From positions 434,001-498,000 of the forward strand of contig CAVORP010000007.1 of NCBI GenBank assembly GCA_963698645.1: a stretch of DNA of 64,000 bases. Direction: 5' to 3'. Positions 27,873 through 37,374 of this stretch are shown here, piece by piece. This stretch comes from Ovoidimarina sp963698645 (GTDB taxonomy: Bacteria; Pseudomonadota; Alphaproteobacteria; Rhodobacterales; Rhodobacteraceae). Made by a program: the position numbers and the translations under genes. The notes beneath the pieces were generated by a model. The model was not told where the DNA came from. It did no database searches and was given only the letters and a program-made list of their open reading frames with translations. The first letter of the stretch is position 1. Each line of letters starts with the position of its first letter.

Positions 27873-30800
27873 CTATTCGGCCGCAATTCCTTCCAGCCGG
27901 TCCTCGAGCGCGTCTGCCGCGTCCTGAAGGGCTGCGAGTGTTTCTGCGTCGGGGGCCCAGTAGTCACGTTCACTGGCTTCGATCAGGCGGTTGGCCATGC
28001 GGGCCGAGGCCTTTGGGTTCAGTTCGGCAAGACGCTCGCGCATCTTCGGGTCGAGTACGAAGGTTTCGGAGAGCCGCTGATAGACCCAGGGCTCCACCTG
28101 TCCGGTCGTCGCCGACCATCCGACGGTATTGGTCAGATGCGCCTCGATCTGGCGGACACCTTCGGAGCCGTGCTTGAGAAGACCTTCGAAGAATTTGGGG
28201 TTCAGGCTGCGCGAGCGGGTTTCAAGCGCGATCTGGTCCTTGAGCGTCCGGACCTTGCCCGAGCCGCGCGTCTGGTCGCCGATATAGATCGCCGCCTCTT
28301 CGCCCCTCGCCCGCTTGACCGCACGGGAAATCCCGCCAAGCGTATCGAAATAGTGGTCGACGCTGGTGACCCCCAGTTCGACGGATTCGAGGTTCTGGTA
28401 GGCCACGTCCACATCCTTCAGCGTCTGCTGAAGGAGGGCGGCCTGTGCGTTGGCCTTGCCATCGCGACCATAGGCAAAGGATTTGCGGGCCTGATAGGCA
28501 TCGGCCAGTTCGTCCTCATCCCCGAAGGCCGAGGAATCGACGAGCTGGTTCACGTTCGACCCATAGGCGCCTTCGGCATTCGAGAAGACGCGCAGGCTTG
28601 CCGTCTCCATGTCGCAGCCCATGGTCGCGGCATAGGCCAGCGCGTGGGCCCGGACGAAATTCATCTCGAGCGGTTCTTCGGCGGTCGCGGCCTTCCACGC
28701 GGCTTCGGCAAGCATGCGCGTCTGCAGGGGCAGGAGGTCGCGGAAGATCCCGGAGAGCGTCATCACCACGTCGATGCGGGGCCGACCAAGTTCGGACAAC
28801 GGGACCAGATCGGCACCGCAAAGCCGACCATAGTGATCGAAGCGCGGCTTCGCCCCCAAAAGGGACATGGCCTGGGCGATCGGGCCGCCGTCGGATTTGA
28901 TATTGTCGGACCCCCACAGAACCAGCGCGACCGTGCGCGGCAGGCTTGCATGGGTTTCGAGCAGGAGCGCGGCCTGTTTCGCGCCATCGGCCATGGCGAA
29001 GGCCGTGGGCATGCGGAACGGGTCGAAGGCGTGGATGTTGCGGCCCGTGGGCAGCACTTCCGGTGAGCGGATCAGGTCGCCACCCGGCACGGGCGGCACG
29101 AAATGACCGCCCAGCGCACGAAGCAGCGCCGGAATCTCGCCGTTTTCGGCAAGAAGCGTGTCGATTCGGGCGCGCTCTTCGGCATCCACGTTCATCGTGT
29201 CGAGATGCCCCGCACGCTCGGAGGCATTCATCGACCGACCGAGAATATGCAGGCCATCGGGGATCAGCGCGTCTTCGGTTTCGAGAAGCTTGAGCCAGAG
29301 CGTATCGGGATCGGAGCCATCGAGGTCGACCGCGTCGGCCTGATCCCGGATCAGGGCCGACAGGTCGCCCCGGTCGGGGTGGTTCGGATCGAGACCGCGC
29401 CAGCGCGTGACGCTGTCCTTCAGTTCCGACAGACCCTTGTAGAGACCCGCACTTGCAAGCGGTGGCGTCAGGTGGGTGACGCAGATCGCGTTCGACCGGC
29501 GCTTGGCCAGCGTCGCCTCGGACGGGTTGTTGGAGGCGTAAAGATAGATGTTCGGCATTTCGCCGATCAGCCGGTCGGGCCAGTCGCGGCCACCCGGCCC
29601 AGCCTGCTTCCCGGGCATGAATTCAAGTGCGCCATGCATTCCGAAATGCAGGATCGCATCGGCCCCGAACGTGTTGCGAAGCCAGATATAGAAGGTCGTG
29701 AAAGCATGGGTCGGCGCGAAACCCCGCTCGAACAGTAGGCGCATCGGGTCGCCTTCGTAGCCAAAGGTGGGCTGGACCCCGACAAAGACGTTGCCAAAGG
29801 ATTTGCCAAGCACGAAGACCCCCCGCCCGTCGGACTGAATCCGGCCCGGCGCGGGGCCCCAGACCTCTTCGATTTCCTTCAGCGGCGGTGTTGTGCGGAC
29901 GATCGTATCGGCATCGACATGGGCGGCGACGTTGGCTTCCTGCCCGTATTGCTGCTGCGTTGCCTTCGAGGATTTCCCTGCGGAGTTCGTCGACCGTTGC
30001 CGGAGGCTCGCAGTCATAACCATCGGCCTTGAGCGCGTGGAGCGTGTTGTGGAGGCTTTCGAAGACCGAAAGGTAGGCCGCCGTGCCGACCGCGCCCGCG
30101 TTGGGCGGAAAGCCGAACAGGACGATGCCCAGCTTGCGCTCATGCGGCTGAGAGCGGCGCAGGCGAACAAGCCGCAGCGTCTTTTCCGATAGGCTCTCGA
30201 TCCGTTCGAGGCAGGGGGCCATGGCGCGGGTGTCGGAAACGCTCTTGCAGCCATGGGCACAGCCCTGGCAACCGTCCTGGCCATGCCGCCCGGCGAAGAC
30301 CGTGGGGTTGGTGGCGCCGTCGATTTCCGGCAGGGCCACGAGCATCGTCGTCTCCACCGGACCCAAGCCGCCGGCGCACTCGGCCCATTGGCCCAGCGTC
30401 TGGAACTCGAGCGGATGGGCGGCGATATAGGGAACGTCGAGCGCGGTCAGGGTTTCGACCGCGGCATCGCTGTCGTTATAGGCGGGTCCGCCGATCAGCG
30501 AGAAACCGGTGAGCGAGACCATCGCATCGACCTTGCCCTTGAAATAGGCGTCGATCGCCGGACGGCCATCAAGCCCGCCTGCGAAGGCCGGGATGCAGCG
30601 CAGCCCCTTGGCCTCGAACGCGCGGATCACGGCATCGTAATGCGCGGTATCGGAGGCAAGCACGTAGGAGCGCAGCATCAGCAGGCCAACGGTGCCGGCC
30701 GGCGTTTCCGGCACCGGCAGATCGCCCTCGCGCGTCGTGATGCGGGCCGGAAGATCGGGGTGATAGAGCCCGACCTCGGGATATTCGACGGGCAGCGCCG

Positions 30801-31416
30801 CGTCGCAGCCGCGCCATGCCTTTTCATGCGAATAGCGCGACACGAGGAAGCGGATCATCCGCTCCACGTTGTCGTCCGAACCGCCCAGCCAATACTGCAT
30901 GGTCAGGAACCAGGCGCGCAGATCCTGCGCCTTGCCCGGAATGAACTTCAGGATCTTCGGCAGGCGGCGCAGAAGCTTCATCTGCCTTTCGCCCGACGAG
31001 GCCGAGGGGCTTGAATTCCCGCGGAGCTTCTTGAGCAGCGCCATGGGCCCCGATGCCGGCTTCGACATGTCGAGATCGCCCATGCGTGTCAGCTTGACGA
31101 TCGCCGGGTCGGCGATCACGCCGATCATCGCGTCGCAATGGTCGCGGCGGGCCTCGAGATCGGGAAGGATCGCCCGGATATGCTCTTCGATGAACAGAAG
31201 GTTCGCGACGACGATATCGGCATGGCGCACAGCGTCGCGCGCCAGATCGAGCGCGGCGGGGTTTTCGGCCCATTCGGCCGCGGCGTGAACCGAGATCGAC
31301 AGCCCGGGGAACTCCGAAGCAAGGGTCGACGACACCCGCGCGGCGGGGCCTGCGGCATGCGCATCCAGCGTGACGATGGCCACGCGGTAGCCCGGGATAT
31401 GCCCGTCATCGCGCAT
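27873..31416 (-). CDS. bchH: Magnesium chelatase subunit H, one frameshift
   Basis: About 1180 aa from ATG 31416 (MRDDGHIPGYRVAIVTLDAH). The N-terminal half ends ATVDELRREILEGN; after one extra A near 29957 the rest continues TQQQYGQEANVAAHVDADTI to LEDRLEGIAAE. Conserved CobN/H features: GFSLIGGPAYNDSDAAVETL, FGMHGALEFMPGKQAGPGGR, MNFVRAHALAYAATMG, DHYFDTLGGISRAV. BchH binds protoporphyrin IX and receives Mg2+ with the BchI-BchD AAA+ motor encoded at 60.1-62.9 kb. It overlaps bchB by 11 bp. Confidence 0.97.
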
Positions 31417-32944
31417 AATGTGCCTTTGCCTCGTAGAGCGTATCGACGCTGATTTCGGAAACGCCCCTGTCGGCGGCGTAAAGCTCGGTGTTGCGCCGGG
31501 CCTTGCCGCGCACGAAGAACGGGATCTTGCGCAGCTCCTTTTCGGCATCGGCAAGCCAGATGACGCTGCCATCGGTCTGGACCACAGGGGTTGCCGGCGC
31601 ATCCTCGCGGTCGGCGGCATCCACGGCGCGGGGCGCATGGCCGCCATGGTGGCTGGGCCCGGCGGCGTCATGGAATTCGAAGTCGTCGCGGAACATGTGC
31701 AACAGGTGTTCTTCGAGCCCCATCACGAGCGGGTGCACCCATGTGTCGAAGATGACGTTCGCACCTTCCCACCCCATCTGCGGGCTGTAGCGGGCGGGGA
31801 AATCCTGAACATGAACTGGTGCGGAAATCACGGCGCAGGGAATGCCCAGACGCTTGCCGATATGGCGCTCCATCTGGGTGCCGAGGATCATCTCGGGCTG
31901 AGCGGCCTCGATCGCCTTTTCGACATCGAGGTAGTCGTCGGTGATCAGCGGCTCGACCCCGAACTCCTTGGCCAAGGCACGGATATCACGGGCGAATTCG
32001 CGGTTGTAGCACCCAAGGCCCGCAACGTCGAAGCCCATCTCGTCACGGGCAATGCGGGCGGCGGCCTTGACATGGGTGGCATCGCCGAACACGAACACGC
32101 GCTTGCCCGTTAGGTAGGTGCTGTCCACGGATTTCGAGTACCAGGGAAGCCGCAGGCGGCTGTCGTCCACCACGCCCGTCACGCCGGTGATGGTGCGCAC
32201 TTCTTCGATGAAATCGCGGGTGGCGCCCACGCCGATGGGAACGACCTTGGTGAACGGCTGGCCGTGATTGCGCTCAAGCCAGCGGGCCGCGGCCTCGCCG
32301 GTTTCGGGATACATCAGCACGTTGAAATGCGCCGCGGGAAGCCGCACGATATCCGACGGTGTCGCGCCCATGGGTGCGACCACGTTCACGTCGATGCCAA
32401 GGTCCCCGAGGATGGCGGTCAGTTCCTGAATGTCGTCGCGGTGGCGGAAGCCCAGACCGGTCGGGCCCAGAAGATTGGCCGTGATCCGTTCGGTCCGTTC
32501 CTGCGGGCGGGCAAGATGCTTGACGATCTGAAAGAATGTCTCGTCGGCACCGAAATTCTCTTTGCGCTGGTAGCTTGGCAGTTCAAGCGGGATCACCGGG
32601 ATCGGCAGGCCCATGGTTTCGGCCAATCCCCCGGGATCGTCCTGAATGAGTTCGGCGGTGCAGGACGCGCCGACGATGATCGCCTCGGGGCGGAACCGCT
32701 CATAGGCATCGCGGCAGGCATCCTTGAACAGGTTCGCCGTGTCCGCACCCAGATCGCGGGCCTGAAACGTGGTGTAGCTGACCGGCGGGCGGTGGTCGCG
32801 CCGCTCGATCATGGTGAACAGAAGGTCGGCATAGGTGTCGCCCTGCGGCGCGTGAAGGACGTAGTGCAGGCCCTTCATGCCGGTGGCGACGCGCATCGCC
32901 CCCACATGGGGCGGACCTTCATATGTCCAGACCGTCAGCTTCAT
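31406..32944 (-). CDS. bchB: Light-independent protochlorophyllide reductase subunit B
   Basis: 512 aa (MKLTVWTYEGPPHVGAMRVA). The N-terminal YEGPPH, VGASCTAELIQDD, LELPSYQRKENFGADETF and the C-terminal small domain (IWLADAEKELRKIPFFVRGKARRNTE) are diagnostic. BchB forms the catalytic heterotetramer with BchN, supplying an Asp ligand to the 4Fe-4S cluster and the substrate proton donor. It overlaps bchN by four bases. Confidence 0.97.
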   Translation of the reverse strand: MKLTVWTYEGPPHVGAMRVATGMKGLHYVLHAPQGDTYADLLFTMIERRDHRPPVSYTTFQARDLGADTANLFKDACRDAYERFRPEAIIVGASCTAELIQDDPGGLAETMGLPIPVIPLELPSYQRKENFGADETFFQIVKHLARPQERTERITANLLGPTGLGFRHRDDIQELTAILGDLGIDVNVVAPMGATPSDIVRLPAAHFNVLMYPETGEAAARWLERNHGQPFTKVVPIGVGATRDFIEEVRTITGVTGVVDDSRLRLPWYSKSVDSTYLTGKRVFVFGDATHVKAAARIARDEMGFDVAGLGCYNREFARDIRALAKEFGVEPLITDDYLDVEKAIEAAQPEMILGTQMERHIGKRLGIPCAVISAPVHVQDFPARYSPQMGWEGANVIFDTWVHPLVMGLEEHLLHMFRDDFEFHDAAGPSHHGGHAPRAVDAADREDAPATPVVQTDGSVIWLADAEKELRKIPFFVRGKARRNTELYAADRGVSEISVDTLYEAKAHYAR

Positions 32945-34227
32945 TCGGCCGCCTCCAGCCGAAGTTTCGCGCGGCGGCGCAGGGGGCGCGAAAAGAGCGC
33001 GGCAAGGTCACCGGCCTGTTCGTAGAAATGTACCGGGGTAAAGACGAGCTCGATCGCCCATTTCGTCGCAAGCCCCTCGGCCTCCAGCGGATTGGCAAGA
33101 CCAAGACCGCAGACCGTGAGGTCGGGCCGCGCAGCACGGGCCCGGTCAAGCTGCAGATCCACGTCCTGACCTTCGGAAATGACCGGCCCCGGAGCGATCA
33201 GGTCCATGTCCGGGCCGACCAGTGTCTTGTGAATGAAGGGCGCGCCGATCTCGATCGCGTCCATGCCGCATTCGCGGGTCAGGAAGCGGGCGAGCGGCAG
33301 TTCAAGCTGGCTGTCGGGGAAGAAAAAGATCGACTTGCCATTCAACTCGGCCGCCTGCGCCGCGATCGCCTTGCGCGCCCGGGCGCGCGGCGCCGCTGTC
33401 ACACGTTCGAAGGTCTCGTCCGATACGCCGAACATGTCGGCCACGGCGCGCAGCCATGCTGTCGTGCCCTCTTCGCCGAAGGGGAAGGGGGCGGGAATAT
33501 GCTGTGCCCCGCGGCGGGACAGGGCGGCATGGGTTTCGCCCAGAAAGGGCTGCGTCAGGGCAAAGAGCGTATTCGGGCCTATCGCAGGCGCTTCATCCGC
33601 ACGACGGGCGGGAAGGGACCGCACCCGGTCGATGCCCAGATCGGCAAGAAGGGCCAGGGCCTGATCCTCGACCACATCGGGAAGGGCGCCGACAACCAGA
33701 AGCTCGCGCTCCTGCGTTTCGGCGAGGCCCGGAACCATCGAGGCAAGACAGGCGTCTTCGCCTTCTGTAAAGGTAGTTTCGATGCCCGAACCCGAATAGT
33801 TGAGAACCCGGACATGGGGCGCGTGCTTCTGGGTCAGACGCTCTGCCGCACGGGCAAGATCGAGCTTGATGACCTCGGAGGGGCAGGACCCGACGAGGAA
33901 AAGTTGCCGTATGTCAGGCCGGCGTGACAGTAATTGGTCAACTTCCCGGTCGAGTTCGTCCTGAGCGTCGGCCAGACCCGCCAAATCCTTCTCTTCGAGA
34001 ATCGCGGTTCCGAATCGTGGTTCGGCGAAAATCATGACGCCGGCGGCCGATTGCAGAAGATGCGCGCAGGTCCGGCTTCCAACCACAAGAAAGAAGGCGT
34101 CCTGCATCTTCCGGTGAAGCCAGATGATACCGGTCAGTCCGCAGAAGACCTCGCGCTGACCGCGCTCTTTCAGAACCGGAAGATCGCGGCAGCCGGAGGA
34201 GGTCTTGAGCGGGGTGTGATCGTTCAT
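32941..34227 (-). CDS. bchN: Light-independent protochlorophyllide reductase subunit N
   Basis: 428 aa (MNDHTPLKTSSGCRDLPVLK). The N-terminal REVFCGLTGIIWLHRKMQDA, VGSRTCAHLLQSAAGVMIFA and LVGSCPSEVIKLDL carry the three Cys ligands of the shared 4Fe-4S cluster. Nitrogenase component 1-like. It overlaps both bchF (ATGA at 34224) and bchB. Confidence 0.97.
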   Translation of the reverse strand: MNDHTPLKTSSGCRDLPVLKERGQREVFCGLTGIIWLHRKMQDAFFLVVGSRTCAHLLQSAAGVMIFAEPRFGTAILEEKDLAGLADAQDELDREVDQLLSRRPDIRQLFLVGSCPSEVIKLDLARAAERLTQKHAPHVRVLNYSGSGIETTFTEGEDACLASMVPGLAETQERELLVVGALPDVVEDQALALLADLGIDRVRSLPARRADEAPAIGPNTLFALTQPFLGETHAALSRRGAQHIPAPFPFGEEGTTAWLRAVADMFGVSDETFERVTAAPRARARKAIAAQAAELNGKSIFFFPDSQLELPLARFLTRECGMDAIEIGAPFIHKTLVGPDMDLIAPGPVISEGQDVDLQLDRARAARPDLTVCGLGLANPLEAEGLATKWAIELVFTPVHFYEQAGDLAALFSRPLRRRAKLRLEAAE

Positions 34228-34712
34228 GCCGCCACCTCGGATTCAAGCCGGGCGGCGCGCAGTTTCCAGAGGAATTGACCGGCGTTCACGACATAGGCGA
34301 CATAGGCCGCGAGCGCGATGGCCATCTGGCCGTCCGCCCCGACCGTTCCGGTCGCCAAAGCCCATAGATACAAGGTGTGCAGGGCGATCACGACGAAGCT
34401 GAAGACGTCCTCCCAGAAGAAGGCCGGGGCGAAAAGCCAGCGTCCGAAAACGACCTTTTCCCAGATCGATCCGGTGATCATGATCGCGTAGAGAAACCCG
34501 GTCTTGACGATGATCGAAATCGTCGCTGCGAGGTAGCCTTCGCCGGTCCAGATATACCGCAGGACGAGCGCCAGAGAGATCAGGAAAACGAGGAATTGCA
34601 GCGGCGCAAGGACCCCCTGAACGAGCGTCCAGACTGTCGCGTCCCGGCGCAACCGCTCTTCCTCTGTATAGAGGCGGCTCCGATGCGGTCCAACCTGACC
34701 TGACTGCTGCAT
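34224..34712 (-). CDS. bchF: 3-vinyl bacteriochlorophyllide hydratase
   Basis: 162 aa, four hydrophobic segments (QFLVFLISLALVLRYIWTGE, TISIIVKTGFLYAIMITGSI, FSFVVIALHTLYLWALATG). The conserved EKVVFGRWLFAPAFFWEDVFSFV region, given here in part, marks BchF. It hydrates the C3-vinyl group to hydroxyethyl. It is the first gene of the long bchF-to-cycA unit; a PpsR box lies 57 bp upstream. Confidence 0.95.
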   Translation of the reverse strand: MQQSGQVGPHRSRLYTEEERLRRDATVWTLVQGVLAPLQFLVFLISLALVLRYIWTGEGYLAATISIIVKTGFLYAIMITGSIWEKVVFGRWLFAPAFFWEDVFSFVVIALHTLYLWALATGTVGADGQMAIALAAYVAYVVNAGQFLWKLRAARLESEVAA

Positions 34713-34768
34713 TAAGGAAATCCCCGTGGACGAGTTATTGACAAAGACTAGCGCCGCAACTCCCGAAG

Positions 34769-34786
34769 TGTCAATTATGATTTACA
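34769..34786. promoter_or_regulatory. PpsR binding site upstream of bchF
   Basis: TGTCAATTATGATTTACA, exact TGT-N12-ACA, 57 bp upstream of bchF. It shares the bchF/aerR intergenic region with a second box 128 bp away, so looping or joint control of both promoters is possible. Confidence 0.85.
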
Positions 34787-34914
34787 CTTTTTGGCGGGCC
34801 TTCCGAATTGTGCCGCCCCTCGCCCTGGGGTTCTTGAATCCCATTATAAAGCCCTTATTTTCTAGTGCTAACGGCACTTGGTGCCCTGACGGATGACTCT
34901 GATGAATGGCAAAC

Positions 34915-34932
34915 TGTCAATTACCTTTGACA
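34915..34932. promoter_or_regulatory. PpsR binding site upstream of aerR
   Basis: TGTCAATTACCTTTGACA, exact TGT-N12-ACA. It falls just before the proposed aerR start at 34944 and would be inside the gene if the upstream ATGs at 34893 or 34902 were used; this favours a start at or after 34944. Confidence 0.85.
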
Positions 34933-34943
34933 ATGATGGCCGT

Positions 34944-35823
34944 ATGCAAGACAATGCTTGCGTGCCCGCGCAGAGTACGACTCACATGTACCGCGGGAGG
35001 ACCCGCCGAGGACCCGAATTGATGACGGACGGCCAAGAGCGAGAGATCGGCAGGATTGTCCCCGGCGATGACAGCAGTTTCACGAGGCTGGCATCGCGGG
35101 CGGTATCCGAGCTGGCCTCGACCCGGGTCGGCACGCACTCACCGGTGTCTGAACGGCTTGTGGTTCAGTTGGCCAAGGCCGCTTGCGGGCCGGGCGATCG
35201 GGCTGTCCATGGCGCGATAGCGGAGATCATCCGCACCGGCGTCACGGCCGAAGAGATCCTTGATTTCTATATTCCCGAGGCCGCGAGGCAACTTGGAGAT
35301 GGCTGGTGCGAAGATACGCTTGGCTTTGCCGAGGTTTCGATCGGCGCGGCACGGCTTCAGCGCGCGCTGCGGGGATTGGCGATCGCCCCGCGCGACGGGC
35401 GCTTTGCGGTGCACGAGAACCATTCGCTTCTGGTGGCGGCACTTGGTCATGACACGCATACATTGGGCGCGATGACCGTTACCGAGCAGTTCAGGCGTCG
35501 CGGCATATCCGTCCGGCTGCTTCTGGGCGAGCCCGAGAACAAGATCATCCGGACCGTTGCTGATGGCCAGTTCGACGCGGTAATTTTCTCGCATTGCCGT
35601 TATTGAAAACCTCTCCGAATTGGGTAGTTTGATCGGCAAATTGCGGCGCGTCTCTGACGCAAGGATACCTATTCTGGTTGGCGGTGCTGCTTGCGGAATG
35701 AGCGCGGACATCAAGAAGGCTACGGGTGCGGACCATTCTACATCTGATGTTAACGAGGCCATCCGGCTGTGCGGTCTGAAGAGTTCTTCCAAAGGCGCAA
35801 AGCTTCGCGCGACGACGGAGTAG
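34944..35823 (+). CDS. aerR: AerR/PpaA cobalamin-binding antirepressor, one frameshift
   Basis: About 292 aa. The N-terminal helical part (VQLAKAACGPGDRAVHGAIA, LDFYIPEAARQLGDGWCEDT) precedes a B12-binding domain with ALGHDTHTLGAMTVTEQFRR, where the His expected to ligate cobalamin lies. One extra base near 35584 stops the frame at HCRY; corrected, it reads FSRIAVIENLSELGSLIGKL and ends at 35823. AerR binds PpsR/CrtJ and relieves repression. Start uncertain: 34944 (long form) or ATG 35022 (short form); both lie downstream of the PpsR box. Confidence 0.9.
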
Positions 35824-35858
35824 ATGATGGATATGCGTCCGCATCGAAGGTCAGAGCA

Positions 35859-37274
35859 ATGAGTTCGCGCGGAACCCGCTACTGGAGCAGTGGCTCGATC
35901 CCTCTGATCGGCCCCGATGTTCTGGGCGATATCATCTCGACCGCCAGCGATCTTGCCATCGTCATCTCGGATGTCGGTGAGGTTCTTAGCGTTCTCGTCA
36001 ATCCCGCCCATCCCAGCTTTGGCGATATCGATCATTGGGAAGGCCGGAACATCCGGGATTTCCTGAGTTCGGAGTCAATTCCGAAGCTCGACCGGCAGCT
36101 TGCCGCGTTTTCCTCGGGCACAGGCTCGTTGCGCGCGATGGAGTTGAACCATTCCGATAGCGTGAACTGGGCGTTCCCGGTGCGCTATACGATCCATCAG
36201 ATCGGTCCGGATGGCGCGTTGCTGCTGCTCGGCAGGGATCTGCGTCCGATCGCCGAGATGCAGGAACAGTTGGTCAATGCGCAGATGGCGCTTGAGCGCG
36301 ATTACGAGGTGCAGCGCGAACATGACACGCGGTTCCGCGTTCTCATGGATGGTATCCGCGAGGCGGTTGCATTTGTGTCGGTGACGAGCGGCCGGATCAC
36401 GGATCTGAACTCTGCCGCCGCAAAGCTGCTTGGCGCATCGGTCAGCGACCTTCAGAATTCGCTGTTCGGATCGGAATTCGACAGCCGGATCAAGGACAAG
36501 CTGATCGACACGCTGAGCGCCGCTGCCATTTCGGATTCGTTGAAGCCGACCGAGGTCACGGCCCGGCGGTCGAAGAAGCGGCTTTTGCTGCAGCCCAAGA
36601 TATTCCGCGCCGCGGGAGACCGGTTCCTTCTGGTCCGCTTCGAGAATGCGGACGAGACCGAGCCGGCGGCGGATACGCTGACCGAGAACCTGAATGCCCT
36701 TTATCAGGAAGGTGCGGACGGTATCCTGTTCACCGATCGTGACGGGGTCATCACGGCGGCGAACGAAGCGTTCCTGAACCTTGCGGATGTCGCGCATGTG
36801 ACACTTCTCAGAGGCAAGCCCCTGGCCGATTTCCTGGCCCGCGGCACGGTCGACTCGAAGGTGATGATCGACAATGCGACGCGTGCGGGGCAGATGCCCA
36901 TGTATGCGACGAAGCTTGTCTCGGAGTTCGGGGGCGAGACCTCGGTCGAGATTTCGACGACACATCTCAATGACCGGACCAACCCGGCCTATGTCTTTGT
37001 GATCCGCGATGCCAGCCGTGCGGAAGCGTCGCGACATCCCGGCATCGCCGTTTCCGATGACGGAATGCGAAGCGTGATGGAGCTGGTCGGTTCGGCGACA
37101 CTGAAAGACATCGTGAGTGAGACCACCGATGTGGTCGAAAAGATGTGCATCGAAACGGCCGTGCAACTGACCCGCAACAACCGGGTTGCAGCCGCCGAGA
37201 TGCTGGGTCTCAGCCGTCAGAGCCTTTACGTCAAGCTGCGGAAGTACGGGCTTTTGAGCAAAGACCCGAGCTAG
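35859..37274 (+). CDS. ppsR: PpsR/CrtJ, redox-responsive repressor of photosynthesis genes
   Basis: 471 aa from ATG 35859. An N-terminal PAS-like region (STASDLAIVISDVGEVLSVL), a Q-linker (MQEQLVNAQMALERDYEVQ), two further PAS domains (FRVLMDGIREAVAFVSVTSG; GADGILFTDRDGVITAANEA) and a C-terminal FIS-type helix-turn-helix (TRNNRVAAAEMLGLSRQSLY). Only one Cys is present, in EKMCIETAV next to the HTH. The second Cys used in the R. sphaeroides disulfide model is missing. It should bind the TGT-N12-ACA boxes across this window. Confidence 0.96.
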   Translation: MSSRGTRYWSSGSIPLIGPDVLGDIISTASDLAIVISDVGEVLSVLVNPAHPSFGDIDHWEGRNIRDFLSSESIPKLDRQLAAFSSGTGSLRAMELNHSDSVNWAFPVRYTIHQIGPDGALLLLGRDLRPIAEMQEQLVNAQMALERDYEVQREHDTRFRVLMDGIREAVAFVSVTSGRITDLNSAAAKLLGASVSDLQNSLFGSEFDSRIKDKLIDTLSAAAISDSLKPTEVTARRSKKRLLLQPKIFRAAGDRFLLVRFENADETEPAADTLTENLNALYQEGADGILFTDRDGVITAANEAFLNLADVAHVTLLRGKPLADFLARGTVDSKVMIDNATRAGQMPMYATKLVSEFGGETSVEISTTHLNDRTNPAYVFVIRDASRAEASRHPGIAVSDDGMRSVMELVGSATLKDIVSETTDVVEKMCIETAVQLTRNNRVAAAEMLGLSRQSLYVKLRKYGLLSKDPS

Positions 37275-37304
37275 GGCACCTTCCCCGCGACAATTTGGGA
37301 CGTT

Positions 37305-37325
37305 TTGACCCGGTTAACAGGTCAA
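37305..37325. repeat. Inverted repeat in the ppsR-bchG spacer
   Basis: TTGACC, nine bases, GGTCAA. It lies 31 bp past the ppsR stop and 44 bp before bchG. It is not a PpsR box; it may overlap the bchG promoter (TTGACC as a -35) or bind another regulator. Confidence 0.4.
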
Positions 37326-37340
37326 CGTTCTGCTTGTGCG

Positions 37341-37374
37341 ACTCATACTGTAAGTTTAGGTTTACAGTATGAGT
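37341..37374. promoter_or_regulatory. PpsR site within a 34-bp palindrome covering the bchG start
   Basis: The PpsR box TGTAAGTTTAGGTTTACA (37349-37366) is embedded in perfect 13-bp arms ACTCATACTGTAA and TTACAGTATGAGT. The right arm contains the bchG ATG (37369). If transcribed, the same sequence would fold into a hairpin over the start codon. Confidence 0.85.

Noticed and set aside
26811..29066. A 751-codon open frame on the plus strand, antisense to bchM, bchL and bchH (similar long ones at 1185-2726 and 41949-43295)
   Set aside because: They lie opposite well-identified genes, their composition is that of mirrored GC3-rich codons, and no domain is recognisable. They are shadows.
27873..31416. 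Split bchH as two separate genes or a pseudogene
   Set aside because: Both halves are collinear with normal BchH and only one extra A separates them.
34893..34943. Use of the upstream ATGs (34893 or 34902) as the aerR start
   Set aside because: They would put a perfect PpsR box inside the coding sequence; later starts at 34944 or 35022 leave the operator in front of the gene.
35584..35610. Programmed frameshifting in aerR and the other photosynthesis genes
   Set aside because: No common slippery sequence is shared by the break points, and housekeeping genes such as asd are broken too, so base-call errors explain it better.
37349..37366. Placing the bchG start codon downstream of the palindrome
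   Set aside because: The N-terminus from ATG 37369 (MSVSQIQHLRRYPEPSALL) leads smoothly into the conserved KPVTWFPPMWAYLCG and no better start follows.
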